From the NCBI GenBank assembly GCA_905250025.1, contig CAJNOJ010000070.1, forward strand, positions 25,186-89,185: a stretch of DNA of 64,000 nt. The letters are read 5' to 3'. This stretch comes from Adineta ricciae (taxonomy: Eukaryota; Rotifera; Eurotatoria; Adinetida; Adinetidae). Positions 54,236 through 64,000 of the stretch are shown piece by piece. Below the pieces are notes generated by a model. It saw only the letters and a program-made list of their open reading frames with translations. It searched no databases and was not told the DNA's origin. Both the position numbers and the translations under genes were made by a program. Each line of letters opens with the position of its first letter. Position 1 is the first letter of the stretch.

Positions 54236-55032
54236 TTTAATCTTTTGATCATTGGTTTCATTAGTTGTATCGTGGTTTATCTACCTGACTTTGTTTCGTA
54301 TATGGTTGCAAACTATTTTTATGGCTTTGACGGTTTGCAAATTATAATATGACAGTATGATTTCATCGAAAACAATGGATTTTTCTCTTCTCAAGTCCCT
54401 CATAAGACGTCGCTGATATCGCGAGGTATACTTTTCTTCTGTCATTCTCTTTAAAAGCAGGATAAGACGAATAGAGAGAATTGCATTTTTTTTCATTTTT
54501 CCATCAGTATAAAACAGTTAACAAAATTTGAATAATAAATCAAGATTTATCTAGACCAAATACGTAAAATCAACATAATCAAGCTAGCTTTAATTCTTGC
54601 CAACGATCGAGTTCGTACTGAGATCAAAATCCTAGAGAGTTTATCTGTAAAGTATGCGGTCAACGCCATATAATCTCATAATCAGATTATATTGAGTATT
54701 TCGCGGAAAAATCATAATTGGTTTATTATGTAGTCGCAAGAAAATATTTTTCTTTCGCCAAAATCATACATTGAATGAATGCACGTGCAAAAAAATCCAA
54801 ACATACGTCCGTTGTAGACGACGGATTGAAGAAATGCATGGAATGAGTCATGCAAAAGGAAGTGAATATGCCATGTGTAATCTAATGTCAGTAGGAAGAA
54901 CATAAAAACACAAGTTTACAAATGAAATTGGAAAAAACCCATAGTCACATATCTCTATAAAGAAGCACACTCTTATCATATGAAACTTATTTTTACATGA
55001 GTAGTACTTGACATTACACATAGACACAAAGC
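54236..55032. other. divergent intergenic upstream of two multidomain genes
   Basis: About 800 bp between the ART/TPR and TPR/ZZ/vWA start codons, expected to contain both promoters. Short frames on the minus strand (54281-54496, 54712-54903) lack any domain and are not called. Confidence 0.45.
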
Positions 55033-56361
55033 ATGAGTAATATAACGCCAAAACCTACCGCTAGTTCAGAAAAATTGAAATGGCAAGCCAAATCAGCGTT
55101 CAATGATGGTAATTTTACATTAGCTGTCGAACTGTTTAGTTATGCCTTAGAACAGGTACCTAATTATGCCCCTTATTTAACGAATCGTGCTCTTTGTTAT
55201 TATCGTTTGGATGATGCTGATAAAGTTCTAAAGGACGCATCGGCAAGTATACAAGCTGATCCGAAGTGGACGAAAGGTTATTTTTACAAAGGTAAAGCAT
55301 TAGAAATGTTGAACCGTAAAGCTGAAGCTGCTCAATACTATCGAAAGTGTTGTGAACTAGAACCTAATCAAAGAGAATACGTCGATGTTCTCAACGAGTG
55401 CCTTCCGAAACAACAACAACAACAACAGCGACCCTCGTCTACTGTGAATAGTCAAATTCCGAGACATAATGTCATGTGCGACGTATGTGGTTGTTGTCCT
55501 ATTGTCGGTACTCGATACAAATGTTCTGTCTGTGACGATTATGACTTGTGTTCAAACTGTATTAACTCAAATCCAAATAATAAAGGACACCGAGACACAC
55601 ACGCACTGACTCCGATCAAACAACCGGCTCAACAAGTATCAACAATGTCTAGTGCTGCTACTGCTGCAGCAGCAGCAAGACCACAAACTATTGATGTGGG
55701 ACTATCCGTTCATAGTTACAATGTGATTCTCGTTATAGATGTGTCGTTATCAATGATTGGCTATGAATCAAACAGCCGAATCAATCCTGCAAAAAACCGT
55801 TGGCCAGCAACTGAACGTGGAATAATCAAAATTGCTAGCCAGTTAGGTTTAAAAGATCGTCTGACTTGTTTAGCATTCAATGCTAAAGTTTACGAAGTAA
55901 TGGATGCAGAATCCATCGAGGTAGCCAAATTGAAATTAGCAATTGTTCTTTCGCAATTGAAACCAGACATAAATGACGAAAATTCTGGTACTGCGTTATA
56001 CGACGCGATTGATTCTACATTTCAAATCTTACTGCGAAACAAACTCGCCGGTCTGTTACTTGGCGATGAGAATCGAAATCAAATTATTCTAATTACCGAT
56101 GGAGAAGATTGCAGTTCAACTGAATGTAATTTGAACGAAGCATGTCAACGAATGAGAACTATTTGCGAAGAATTTGGAACAGATGTGTTATTGATTGGTA
56201 TCGGATTAGAATATCAAGGACGACAAGCTATGAATCTTTTGAAACGATCCGGTGGAGCTCGATGCAAGTTCTTAGATTTGGAAAATCTTTCAGAACTAGA
56301 CGATATCTTTGATCGAATATCACTGGTTTTCACCAAACGTACAGCAGTGATTAACGTATGA
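55033..56361 (+). CDS. TPR - ZZ zinc finger - vWA domain protein, 442 aa
   Basis: Intronless. Three TPRs of the Hsp70/Hsp90-cochaperone type cover about residues 13-125 (KSAFNDGNFTLAVELFSYAL, NRALCYYRLDDADKVLKDAS, GKALEMLNRKAEAAQYYRKC). A poly-Gln run coded by CAA repeats leads into a ZZ zinc finger (about 147-195: CDVCGCCPIVGTRYKC, CDDYDLCSNC, then two His). After an Ala-rich linker the C-terminal 220 residues are a von Willebrand A domain with an intact MIDAS: DVSLS (D236), the Thr in NSGTALYD and the Asp in ITDGED. Cytosolic by lack of signal. Each domain is a protein-binding module; I know no characterised protein with this exact order. Possible roles are chaperone or ubiquitin-pathway adaptor. 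Confidence 0.88.
   Translation: MSNITPKPTASSEKLKWQAKSAFNDGNFTLAVELFSYALEQVPNYAPYLTNRALCYYRLDDADKVLKDASASIQADPKWTKGYFYKGKALEMLNRKAEAAQYYRKCCELEPNQREYVDVLNECLPKQQQQQQRPSSTVNSQIPRHNVMCDVCGCCPIVGTRYKCSVCDDYDLCSNCINSNPNNKGHRDTHALTPIKQPAQQVSTMSSAATAAAAARPQTIDVGLSVHSYNVILVIDVSLSMIGYESNSRINPAKNRWPATERGIIKIASQLGLKDRLTCLAFNAKVYEVMDAESIEVAKLKLAIVLSQLKPDINDENSGTALYDAIDSTFQILLRNKLAGLLLGDENRNQIILITDGEDCSSTECNLNEACQRMRTICEEFGTDVLLIGIGLEYQGRQAMNLLKRSGGARCKFLDLENLSELDDIFDRISLVFTKRTAVINV
55411..55428 (+). repeat. in-frame (CAA)n, poly-Gln tract
   Basis: Six CAA/CAG codons inside the TPR/ZZ/vWA gene; pure repeat likely to vary in length. Confidence 0.75.
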
Positions 56362-56474
56362 AGATTCTTGTCAATACGAATATGTAATCAAGAATATTCT
56401 CTCACTAAATTATTTATTTGTATTAAATTTTTAAAAATAAATAAAATTGAGAACAGTTTCTTTGTTTGCTCGAA

Positions 56475-59336
56475 TCACGAAGACTCGGGATAGTTGTCGT
56501 CATCGTCGCGATGATCCACTGGCGATGCATCGAACGTTGGATTTACATTACCGATAGCAGGACTAATTTTCCTTTGTATAATAGATGATTGTTTTGAAGG
56601 AGGTCGTTCATCAGGAATGTTATTGTCAACTTTCTGACGCTCATAAACTCCCTTCTGATCTCTTTTTCTTCGTGGTCCCCACGTTTCTGCAGGTTCGTTG
56701 TTCAATCGTAATGCTCGTATGTAGAGCGGACTCGGCTTAGTACGATTGTCAGTTGTTTGATCTTCTGCAGCAATCGCATTCTATTCATTTTGAAGGAAAA
56801 ATAAGAAGCAAAAGCAAATACATGGAACATACCCATTGTTCGGCCGACAGCTTTCGGTATTGTTTAATATAACTCACAACGAAAACAAGTGGCACTGGTA
56901 GGATACAAAAGGCAAATATAAACCAGCCAAGGATGGTACTCCATGTTGGATATTGATAGGCTTCAAAACCAGCACTAGCTGGAGCTTCTAATGGTTGTGC
57001 ATTCAATAAATTGGTAACGGTAAGAATCTTAACAACAATAACACAAAATCATCCTTTCACACTCAGATTTTCACTCTTTATCCAGACTCACCAATGTTAA
57101 TAATGGTGCTGACACACACCATGTGAAAAAGAGATAGTATTCAGCTACGCGTCTACCCAACATCATTGAAACATCATTCATAAATCGATCGAAACCGTAG
57201 ATGTATGCAACAGTGATAACTTCGAAAAATCCAATGAACACCAACGATATATTCGCTGTATATTCTTGAAAAACTTCGAATAGATAAATCCCGCCCTATA
57301 AAAAAAAACAATCTTCGTGAATTTTCTCAAGAATAAACATCGCTTACCGGACAAGCAAATGGTAAACTAACAAGATAGAAAACTGTACAGAAAATAATAA
57401 CGAGTAGATATCGTTTATTTGCGTAGGATGGGAAAAATTCCATCAGAGCTGTAATCGGTACATCCGTCGAGGCAAACTAAACAGAAAATGTGAAGTCGTA
57501 TTGTAGACAATAGTCCATATTCAATGTACCTGGGAACCTAAACCAAGAGCGAGAAGCATCAGAAAGAAGATGATGGAAAAAAATGGCCCGGCAGGCATCT
57601 TCGACAGTGCTTCGGGATAGGTAATGAAAGCTAAACCTGGTCCTGATGCCTTCGCATATTCCTCGACGTCTGCACCTAACGATTTCGCTAGAAATCCAAT
57701 CGTAGCGAAAACCGCAAAGCCGGCAAAAACACCAGTAAAGCAGTCACACGAAACCACAATACACATTTGCCTATCGTTTGATTAGAATGAAACATATATG
57801 ATAAATATAAAAGAGAATTTCTTCTTTTCCTACTGATAAAAGTTATTGTTGAATTTGTTAGCTGCTGAGTAGGCAATTAATGAACCAAAACTAAGACTGA
57901 GAGAGAAGAAAACTTGCGAAGCTGCTGCTTGCCAGATCTAAACGACGAAAACACCTTCAATGCATGAATCTCCATTGGAATTCATACTTTAAAGTCGCCA
58001 ATTAGTTCCCATCGAGGTATAAGATAGAACTTGATACCATCACCAGCTCCATCCAACGTGGCTGTAAAGATAATGAGTACAAGAAGAACGATGTATGGGA
58101 AAATTGCAGTGAAATATGCAACCTGAAAATATGCTCGATGAGAAACTGAACGATTTGTGTAAGAATGTCTACTTTGCCCGATGATTGAACACCACGAATG
58201 ATGCACAAACAAATAATAAGCCAAGCTAATAGTAATAATAAAGACATATAAGTACCCGGAACACCGAAATCATCGAAAGTTGCGCTTTTATTCAACAGTA
58301 ATCGACTAGAAAGTATGTTATGGAGAAAATAAGTTGATGCTTTCATAGAATTGATCGGTTACTGGGACACTTACTAGAAAAACTCTTCGGTAGCTGTTAC
58401 TTTTTCAGTTGCGTTTACTTCTTGACAGTTATATTGAGAAAAGTTATAGTATTGCTCTTCTGTACAGTTCCATTTCGTTCCATTGGCACTGAAAAGGTTA
58501 CTTTGGCTGCCAGGTACAAAGCAGCGTGCTGTATTCCACCAATTACCACAATCAGACCATAGTAATCGTGAACGAAACGAAAGGAAAAAGTAGAATAGAG
58601 CCCAAGCAATCAAAACATTGTAATACAGAGTTCCCAGTACACTATTAATAATCATCGCAATACCAACACCTGAAAATAGTAATAATTACTAACATGGAAG
58701 TGTTCGTGAGAATTTGCATGTATGTATACCTTGCCATCCTCTGCCGAGAACGAATCCCGTAGCCGGTCCTCGACTGGTAAATTGTCCCAGAGCTAGTTCC
58801 ATAAAGTATAATGGAGCACCGATGAGAAAGTATAGAGTGAAGTATGGAATAAGAAAAGCACCTGGAAATAATCGAGGAAATGAAGAAAAAGGTCGAGAGA
58901 AAAAAAACATAGATAACTGACCTCCACCACTCTGTGCTGCAAGATACGGAAATCGCCAGACATTACCAAGACCAACTGAGTTTGAAATAAGCGACAAAAC
59001 GAATTCTACCGGGCGATCCCACTGATGTTTGTTTTCTTCCTATATACATAATTTCCAATAGCAACTCCAATCTTTCATCACTAAACACTCACTTCATCGT
59101 CATGATTTATCGCAACGTCACCTGTTTCACTGTTGCTTGCTTGAGCAATAACTTTCGGACGACGAAACTAGAAAGCAGTCAAATCAAACTATTGTACAGG
59201 TACAAAGAACAGAAATATTCATGTCCTACATACAGAACAACTATGATATAACAGAACCTCATGCACACAAATGACTTGTACATGATCATTCGCGATGAAA
59301 ACGAGAACTTACCCTATTGAAAGGATTCTTGACCAT
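56475..59336 (-). CDS. SLC6-family Na+/Cl- dependent transporter, 696 aa
   Basis: Thirteen exons on the minus strand: 59313-59336, 59093-59167, 58922-59039, 58730-58861, 58375-58669, 58173-58305, 57988-58122, 57834-57937, 57530-57770, 57348-57476, 57092-57295, 56833-57027 and 56475-56780; 697 codons. TM1 contains [14 protein letters not shown] with the Na+/substrate site. Next: [14 protein letters not shown] (TM2), a large Cys- and N-glycan-bearing loop between TM3 and TM4 (CGNWW, CFVPG, NGTKWNC), [14 protein letters not shown] (TM5), [12 protein letters not shown] (TM6), [13 protein letters not shown] (TM8) and [20 protein letters not shown] (TM10). The 100-residue cytoplasmic tail is charged and specific. 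The glycine/GABA/amino-acid branch is likely, but substrate cannot be fixed by eye. The 8-codon first exon is the least certain part. Confidence 0.93.
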
Positions 59337-60655
59337 GCTGTCTCAACAAGAAGTAAATAATATGACTTCACTATTGTCACGCAAACGTTAGTATTTTTTT
59401 GTTATGGTGTATCAACTCACCTTGGATGATAAACTCTATGAAACGAAACACCGACGCAATCTTGATATACTATATTTGCAAGAACAGAATGACAAAGCGA
59501 AAAAATCATTTTATCACTGTTCTTCTGCTTCTATACTTTGTCCATAAAACAATTTTGGAAGCAAAAATTGAGATTGCCTGTCGAGCATGATCATGGCAAC
59601 TAACCAACAAAAGATATCACGAGCATACCTGAGTTAGTCAATATTATCACATTGAATTTCACGAATAAAAACAACATCTAAAGATGTATATTAACATGCA
59701 GGAAACAAAGTCCGGCAATAAAATACTCGTGTCAACACTTAACTATTCTTTTGTGAAGTAATAGAAGAACATAATATATACTGAAATAAACGAAATCAGA
59801 TTCGTCATTTTGAAACGATATTCTATTTCATTCGTTTTTCATACTGTATATCTCAAGAATGCGATTTGCATAACGGAACCGTTCACAAGTTTCATTATTA
59901 ATTCCAGGTCATGTGCTGGTTAAAATTTTCCTTCTGTTTAGTGATGTTAGACATACAGATGAAAGCAAGTTTTCTTCTTTGTCATATGACTTCACCCTTC
60001 TTTGTACCAAATCTGCGGTACTAAAGACCTTTTATTATATTGTTCTTTGAATGTGTTAACACAAATCTATTTGCAGCGTAAGATAATTGAACAAATGCTC
60101 GATTTTCCGTTGTGTGTATGTGTCAATAGCACGACTGTTTCTGATCATGTTGACTTTGTTAAAAGCAAAATTGTTTCTTCTGTTAAGTCTTTTCCTATTA
60201 TGTCGAATATCGTTTGTCGATCTCGCGCAAATCTATAGTTTTTGACTTTGAAATGTACTCAAAGTTCAATTGAAACTAACAAATGGTTTTGTCCTGTGAA
60301 GAGAAGCAAATGTCAATCATATCATTATTTCCATTAAAAATGAGAAATAATTGAAAATAATGTTCTATGATTTCAGCATGAATGAAAACTAATCTCTGAT
60401 TGATCTTTGAATATTAGATTAGGCTGTCAAAGACAAAGAAAGAACCTCGTTTTCCGGTATTGAAACAGAAGAACGGATGTTGATTGAAGGCATACGCGTT
60501 TTTCTTCGATAATGATTGACATCCGACGACGAAGAAAACTCATTTTCTCGAAACATTACCAATAGGATTTCTCTTTCATCATTTGACTTTAAAATGAATG
60601 AATGTCAGAATCCGCGTTCACAATCGGAACATACATTTCTAACAAGAAAAATAAG
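59337..60655. other. long intergenic stretch
   Basis: About 1.3 kb between the SLC6 and SnoaL-like genes. No long frame with a domain, no terminal repeats and no RNA gene recognised. Confidence 0.45.
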
Positions 60656-60672
60656 GGAGAGAGAGAGAGGGG
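60656..60672. repeat. (GA)n run
   Basis: GAGA tract immediately upstream of the TATA box of the SnoaL-like gene; could act as a GAGA-type promoter element. Confidence 0.6.
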
Positions 60673-60683
60673 GGCAGATTGGG

Positions 60684-60691
60684 TATATAAA
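60684..60691 (+). promoter_or_regulatory. TATA box of the SnoaL-like gene
   Basis: TATATAAA 78 bp upstream of the ATG at 60769, with a (GA)n tract just 5' of it. Start of transcription would be expected near 60715. It is the clearest core promoter in the window. Confidence 0.65.
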
Positions 60692-60768
60692 GGAAACACA
60701 CATTAGCAGACAATCATTCATCTCTATTTCAACAGTTCTTGAAACATATAAGAAATCTTCAATACAAC

Positions 60769-61166
60769 ATGTCATTTGATACTGTCGACAAAGTCAATCG
60801 AGAATTTGAACGTGCCTACAACAATGGTCAAGTTAAAGAAGCCGTTGCAACATATTCAAATGATGCTCGGTTATTCGCAACAGACAAGCAAGTCTACGAA
60901 GGTTTAAGTCAAATCGAAAAATATTACACGGAAGCACGCTCAGCTGGTAATTCCAAAGTCGAATTACATACAGGACAAGTCATTCCATGCGGTCCTGATC
61001 ATCTGGTTGAAGTTAGGTCAGTTGACATTCAGCTATTTGAAAATCGATTTCGATTTTGTCGCATCTTTTTAGTCAATATAAGATCAACACCGATGGCGGA
61101 AACTACGTTGTTGTCTGGAAAAAGGATGGCGGACAATGGAAAAAGATCATTGACATCTTTAACTAA
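60769..61166 (+). CDS. SnoaL-like/DUF4440-type NTF2-fold protein, 113 aa
   Basis: Two exons: 60769-61016 and 61073-61166, 56-bp intron; 114 codons. Reading through the intron gives a longer, unlike tail; splicing restores the family's C-terminal strands (INTDGGNYVVVWKKDGGQWK followed by KIIDIFN). N-terminal helix and strands VNREFERAYNNGQVKEAVAT and YSNDARLF match the NTF2-like fold of ketosteroid-isomerase/SnoaL relatives. These small proteins bind a hydrophobic ligand in the cone-shaped pocket; function of eukaryotic members is mostly unknown. No signal peptide. Strong TATA box upstream suggests a regulated or highly expressed gene. Confidence 0.85.
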
Positions 61167-61991
61167 ACAACTCATCATAATTGGCAATAGAAAAACTCTT
61201 AGTTCTACTTATCCTTCATTTCCCCCCTTAGACTTATGATCGCATTCAGCTATTAGATTCTTCTATTAATAAAACTTTATCAAAATATGAAGTAGACAGA
61301 CAATTAAACCGTTCTTTTCGTGTTCTTAATCATACCATGCACTACGATAGTTCTGTCTATCAGGATTTCATTTGGAAAATCAAAATCGGACTTTTATGTA
61401 AATACAAATTTCGCTTTCAACCAATCGTATTGCATTGAATTTTTCATAAACGGTCTGATTCTTCCGGCAAAGAGTACTTCTTTCAAGTGCGACTAACTAC
61501 ATTCATTTTGTTTCTATCAAAAGACTAACGGTCGAAGAAAAAAACTCATATCGTTTTGTCATTACAACTAAATCTTTGTATATTAAGATCAACAAAGATT
61601 ACAAATCGATCGTTTCAAATTTGATCTCAATCGCGTCTGATTATTTCTCAATACCATATTCGGATCAGTATAGACATTGATTGATGGCATCTGTTTTGCC
61701 ACTGCGTGATGATTGACATTTGAGAAGACAAAGAATAGAGAGAAAAAAAAGCTAATCTTCTCAGCAGAATGCATAGAATTACTTTCTTGCTATGTATCTC
61801 CTGCGCTAAGTCTCTGCTTTACGGAAAATAGTTTCGTTCTTCTTTGTTTTCTTTTGAATAAATTTATTCATGAAATAATTCGATATAATTGTCTTCTGTT
61901 TTAATACGAGATAAAAAGAGAGAAGAAAAAAAAAAGGACAAAAAAAATGAAGAAAAATGAGTTCTATTCTACAGAATATATGAATCACTGT
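61167..61991. other. intergenic, convergent
   Basis: AT- and A-rich sequence between the SnoaL-like gene and the cyclase 3' end. It has an AATAAA at 61268-61273 that suits the SnoaL-like transcript and a poly-purine run at about 61910-61950. Nothing else recognised. Confidence 0.5.
61268..61273 (+). terminator. poly(A) signal AATAAA of the SnoaL-like gene
   Basis: AATAAA about 100 bp after the stop codon. Confidence 0.5.
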
Positions 61992-63919
61992 TCAGAGTTT
62001 TTTATTTGGTATAAGAAAATAGGTTGTCATCCGACTTTTTCCTTTGACATCGATTTCTCCTCGCAATTCAAATTTATATTTGTCTTTTAAAGCCTCGGCG
62101 ACTGTCTCCGGAACTTGAATTCGTCCTTTTTCACCAGTTGAATCCATTCGTGAAGCAACATTGACCGTATCTCCCCATATATCATAGAAGAGTTTGGTTG
62201 TACCAATAACACCAGCTGTTACCGGTCCAAAATTGAGGCCCATCCGAAGTTCGAATGCAAAATTCAGTAGAGCTTCGTTGAATCGTTCCATAGTCGCTTG
62301 AAATGCCAATGCAAATTCAATCAAGTCGCAGACAGATTCTAAACGATGGAGTCTTGTTAAGAAAACAACAACTAGGAAAGTTACCTAATGGATTTTTATC
62401 GTTTACATCGGTTTGCAAACCCGACGCAGCCATAAATGTTGAACCAATCGTTTTGATTTTCTCGATTTTGGCAAATTTCGGATTGAGAAAAAGTTCTTCG
62501 ATATCGCCGTAGAATTCATTGAGAATTCTGGCATAGAACTTTCCTCCCTCAAATTGTTCTTCATACATGAGATGATAATTGATTAATGATGCAAAAAGAA
62601 CGCCCACACATGGATGATTACGTGAGTACGAACCATGATGAAGACGTAATGGTTCTATAACGTGTTCCGGTAGAATATTTCTCAAAAGCCAATCAGCACG
62701 TTCACGTTCTTTTTCTATTTCGATTCTTTGTTCGGACGACGTATGAACAACGTGGTATTGAGAACGACGAGCTACTTCTAATTGACGACTAATACCATAC
62801 AAAACTATTAAGGAAATTAATACGCAAATGCCGATATCCACTGCGTTGACATGTGATGGCACTAAAAGAAAACGAACCTTGTCACGTTTGCCTTTTTTTT
62901 TCTCTCTCGAGTAGAAAACAAACTTGAATGTTTATCTTTGAAATAAATCAAAGGTAGATAAATGGCAATGGATATAATGGCAATAAGAACTTTGATCAAA
63001 TGAGATAAAGATGCACCTAAGGTAAGATAAGTTGAAATGAAAAGGAAAAATGCTGGTGAAGTTAAATCATAATCAAATAATTGACATAAAATGATAATTA
63101 AAGGTGATAAAAGATAGAACGAAGCAATAAAATGTCTTAAAATCCACCAATTTAAAACCGTACGATGAAAACGTAGTACACTTAATGTTAAAATCAATTT
63201 TATACCAATGATAATGCTCATGGCAATGGATCTTCGGACAATTTGATGTTTAAGAAAATAAATATAAATTAAAAGAAGCGAAAGAATCGAAAGGATGACT
63301 TCCACGATCAATAATGAATGTGGACCAACATGCGCAGAGAAGCCCTCTTCGAATTTTTTGTCTTTGTATTTTAATGTTAAAACATTGAATGACATTGCTA
63401 ATTCTTTTTCTTCATTTTCAAATGTCGTGTCATTAATATTTTCAACTTTTTCCACGAGACCGTTCAACTCCTTCGGAGGCTCTTCCTCAGATATTGTTGC
63501 ACGACGAGCTTGCACAACTTCTTCTAATAACGGACTTGTTACCATCTAGAATGGGCAAAAAAAAAGAATGAATTCGGTGAATTTACTCGATTAATCTTAC
63601 GGCTGATTCAGACGAATTTGGAATATTGATTGATTCATTCAAGGGAACTGATAATGGTACACCAGAAGCAACCGCTACTGCTGCAGCAGTTGCTAACGTC
63701 ATCTGCGGCGGTTTTTGTGTAATTCGATGACTTAAATGTCGTTTACCGATGAAATACGTTTCAATGGGAGCTAAAAACAAGATACCGTTCATGATTCAAA
63801 AGGAAGAAATGTCTTTGGAGATATACCATGGCCTGGTGATTCGTAGAGCGGACCTCGTTCAAATTGAAATTCATCTCGTTTCAATAATAAATGCGTAGCT
63901 TCCGTTATGTGCACATGAG
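61992..63919 (-). CDS. membrane adenylyl cyclase, C-terminal 568 residues (5' part beyond the window)
   Basis: The visible exons are 63827-63919, 63601-63770, 62924-63545, 62385-62861 and 61992-62338, introns 46-62 bp. The 5' exons are beyond position 64000. The first exon is the end of the C1 catalytic domain (HVHITEATHLLL, then TYFIGKR after the splice). Next come a linker and the second six-helix membrane block (about 200 residues), then the C2 cyclase domain with RADWLLRNILPEHV, the Lys in KIKTIGSTFMAASG, and DIWGDTVNVASRMDSTG, which carries the Asn and Arg of the ATP/transition-state site. This is the standard layout of animal membrane adenylyl cyclases, making cAMP under G-protein control. 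Subtype not assigned. It would serve as effector for receptors such as those in this window, but that link is only general knowledge. Confidence 0.92.
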
Positions 63920-64000
63920 CTAAAGAAAAGTCAACGAAATTAAGATCATTTATCGTAATCACAAGACAATTAACTACAAGCAGCGCGAGCAAAAAAAAAC

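Noticed and set aside
61017-61239. Longer read-through C-terminus of the SnoaL-like protein
   Set aside because: It retains the intron; the spliced form restores conserved strands and ends at 61166.
1-64000. CRISPR array, tRNA/rRNA genes, telomeric repeats, retrovirus-like or other mobile elements
   Set aside because: I looked for regularly spaced repeats, cloverleaf-type sequences, terminal repeats and transposase, reverse-transcriptase or capsid-type motifs and recognised none. This is by eye only; a tRNAscan and a repeat search would settle it.

Overview
The window looks like nuclear DNA of a bdelloid rotifer (Adineta/Rotaria type). The evidence is a compact AT-rich layout, many genes split by very short GT-AG introns (mostly 38-70 bp), repeated animal families (DEG/ENaC channel, rhodopsin-like receptors, SLC6 transporter, membrane adenylyl cyclase, matrixin, homeobox), and, mixed among them, genes of bacterial, fungal or plant type. 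That mixture is known from bdelloids, where foreign genes are common, especially towards chromosome ends. The species call is an inference. Exon models were built by hand by joining frames at GT..AG boundaries and were accepted when the summed exon length kept the frame and the family motif was restored.

Layout. 0.7-5 kb: a secreted protein of unknown function, a convergent DEG/ENaC channel and a 7TM receptor. 5-12.3 kb: a secreted peptidoglycan amidase of bacterial type with paired Cys motifs, a tiny homeobox gene whose homeodomain lacks Asn51, RING and NHL genes with a decayed NHL tail copy nearby, and a small Cys-rich secreted protein. 14-23.4 kb: one giant SPRY-HECT ubiquitin ligase (3112 aa). 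23.8-29.6 kb: an orphan multi-TM protein, a CPBP (CAAX-type) membrane protease, a MORN-repeat pseudogene, a disordered protein and a 7TM-receptor pseudogene with a deletion. 29.7-33 kb: a matrixin with a Thr/Arg/Lys-rich tail and a RING/TRAF-type zinc-finger protein.

34.4-47.5 kb holds most of the foreign-looking metabolic genes side by side: a secreted class-V aminotransferase, a bacterial-type PARG (TIGR02452-like), a sialidase-fold secreted protein, a 13-exon plant/oomycete-like P3A plasma-membrane H+-ATPase whose proton-carrier Asp is replaced by Asn, a GH10 xylanase with a ricin-B-like tail, and a C2-domain protein. 47.6-51.5 kb is a tandem array of three paralogous 7TM receptors. 51.8-56.4 kb carries two unusual multidomain proteins (receiver-like/ART/TPR and TPR/ZZ/vWA). 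56.5-59.3 kb is a 13-exon SLC6 transporter. 60.8 kb is a SnoaL-like protein with a clear TATA box. The right edge cuts through a membrane adenylyl cyclase.

The genes do not form one pathway. Shared themes are sensing at the membrane (receptors, channel, cyclase), breakdown of food polymers outside the cell (xylanase, amidase, sialidase-fold protein, matrixin), and ubiquitin or ADP-ribose signalling (HECT, RING proteins, ART, PARG). I recognised no retrovirus-like, Polinton or other mobile element, no tRNA or rRNA gene and no CRISPR array.
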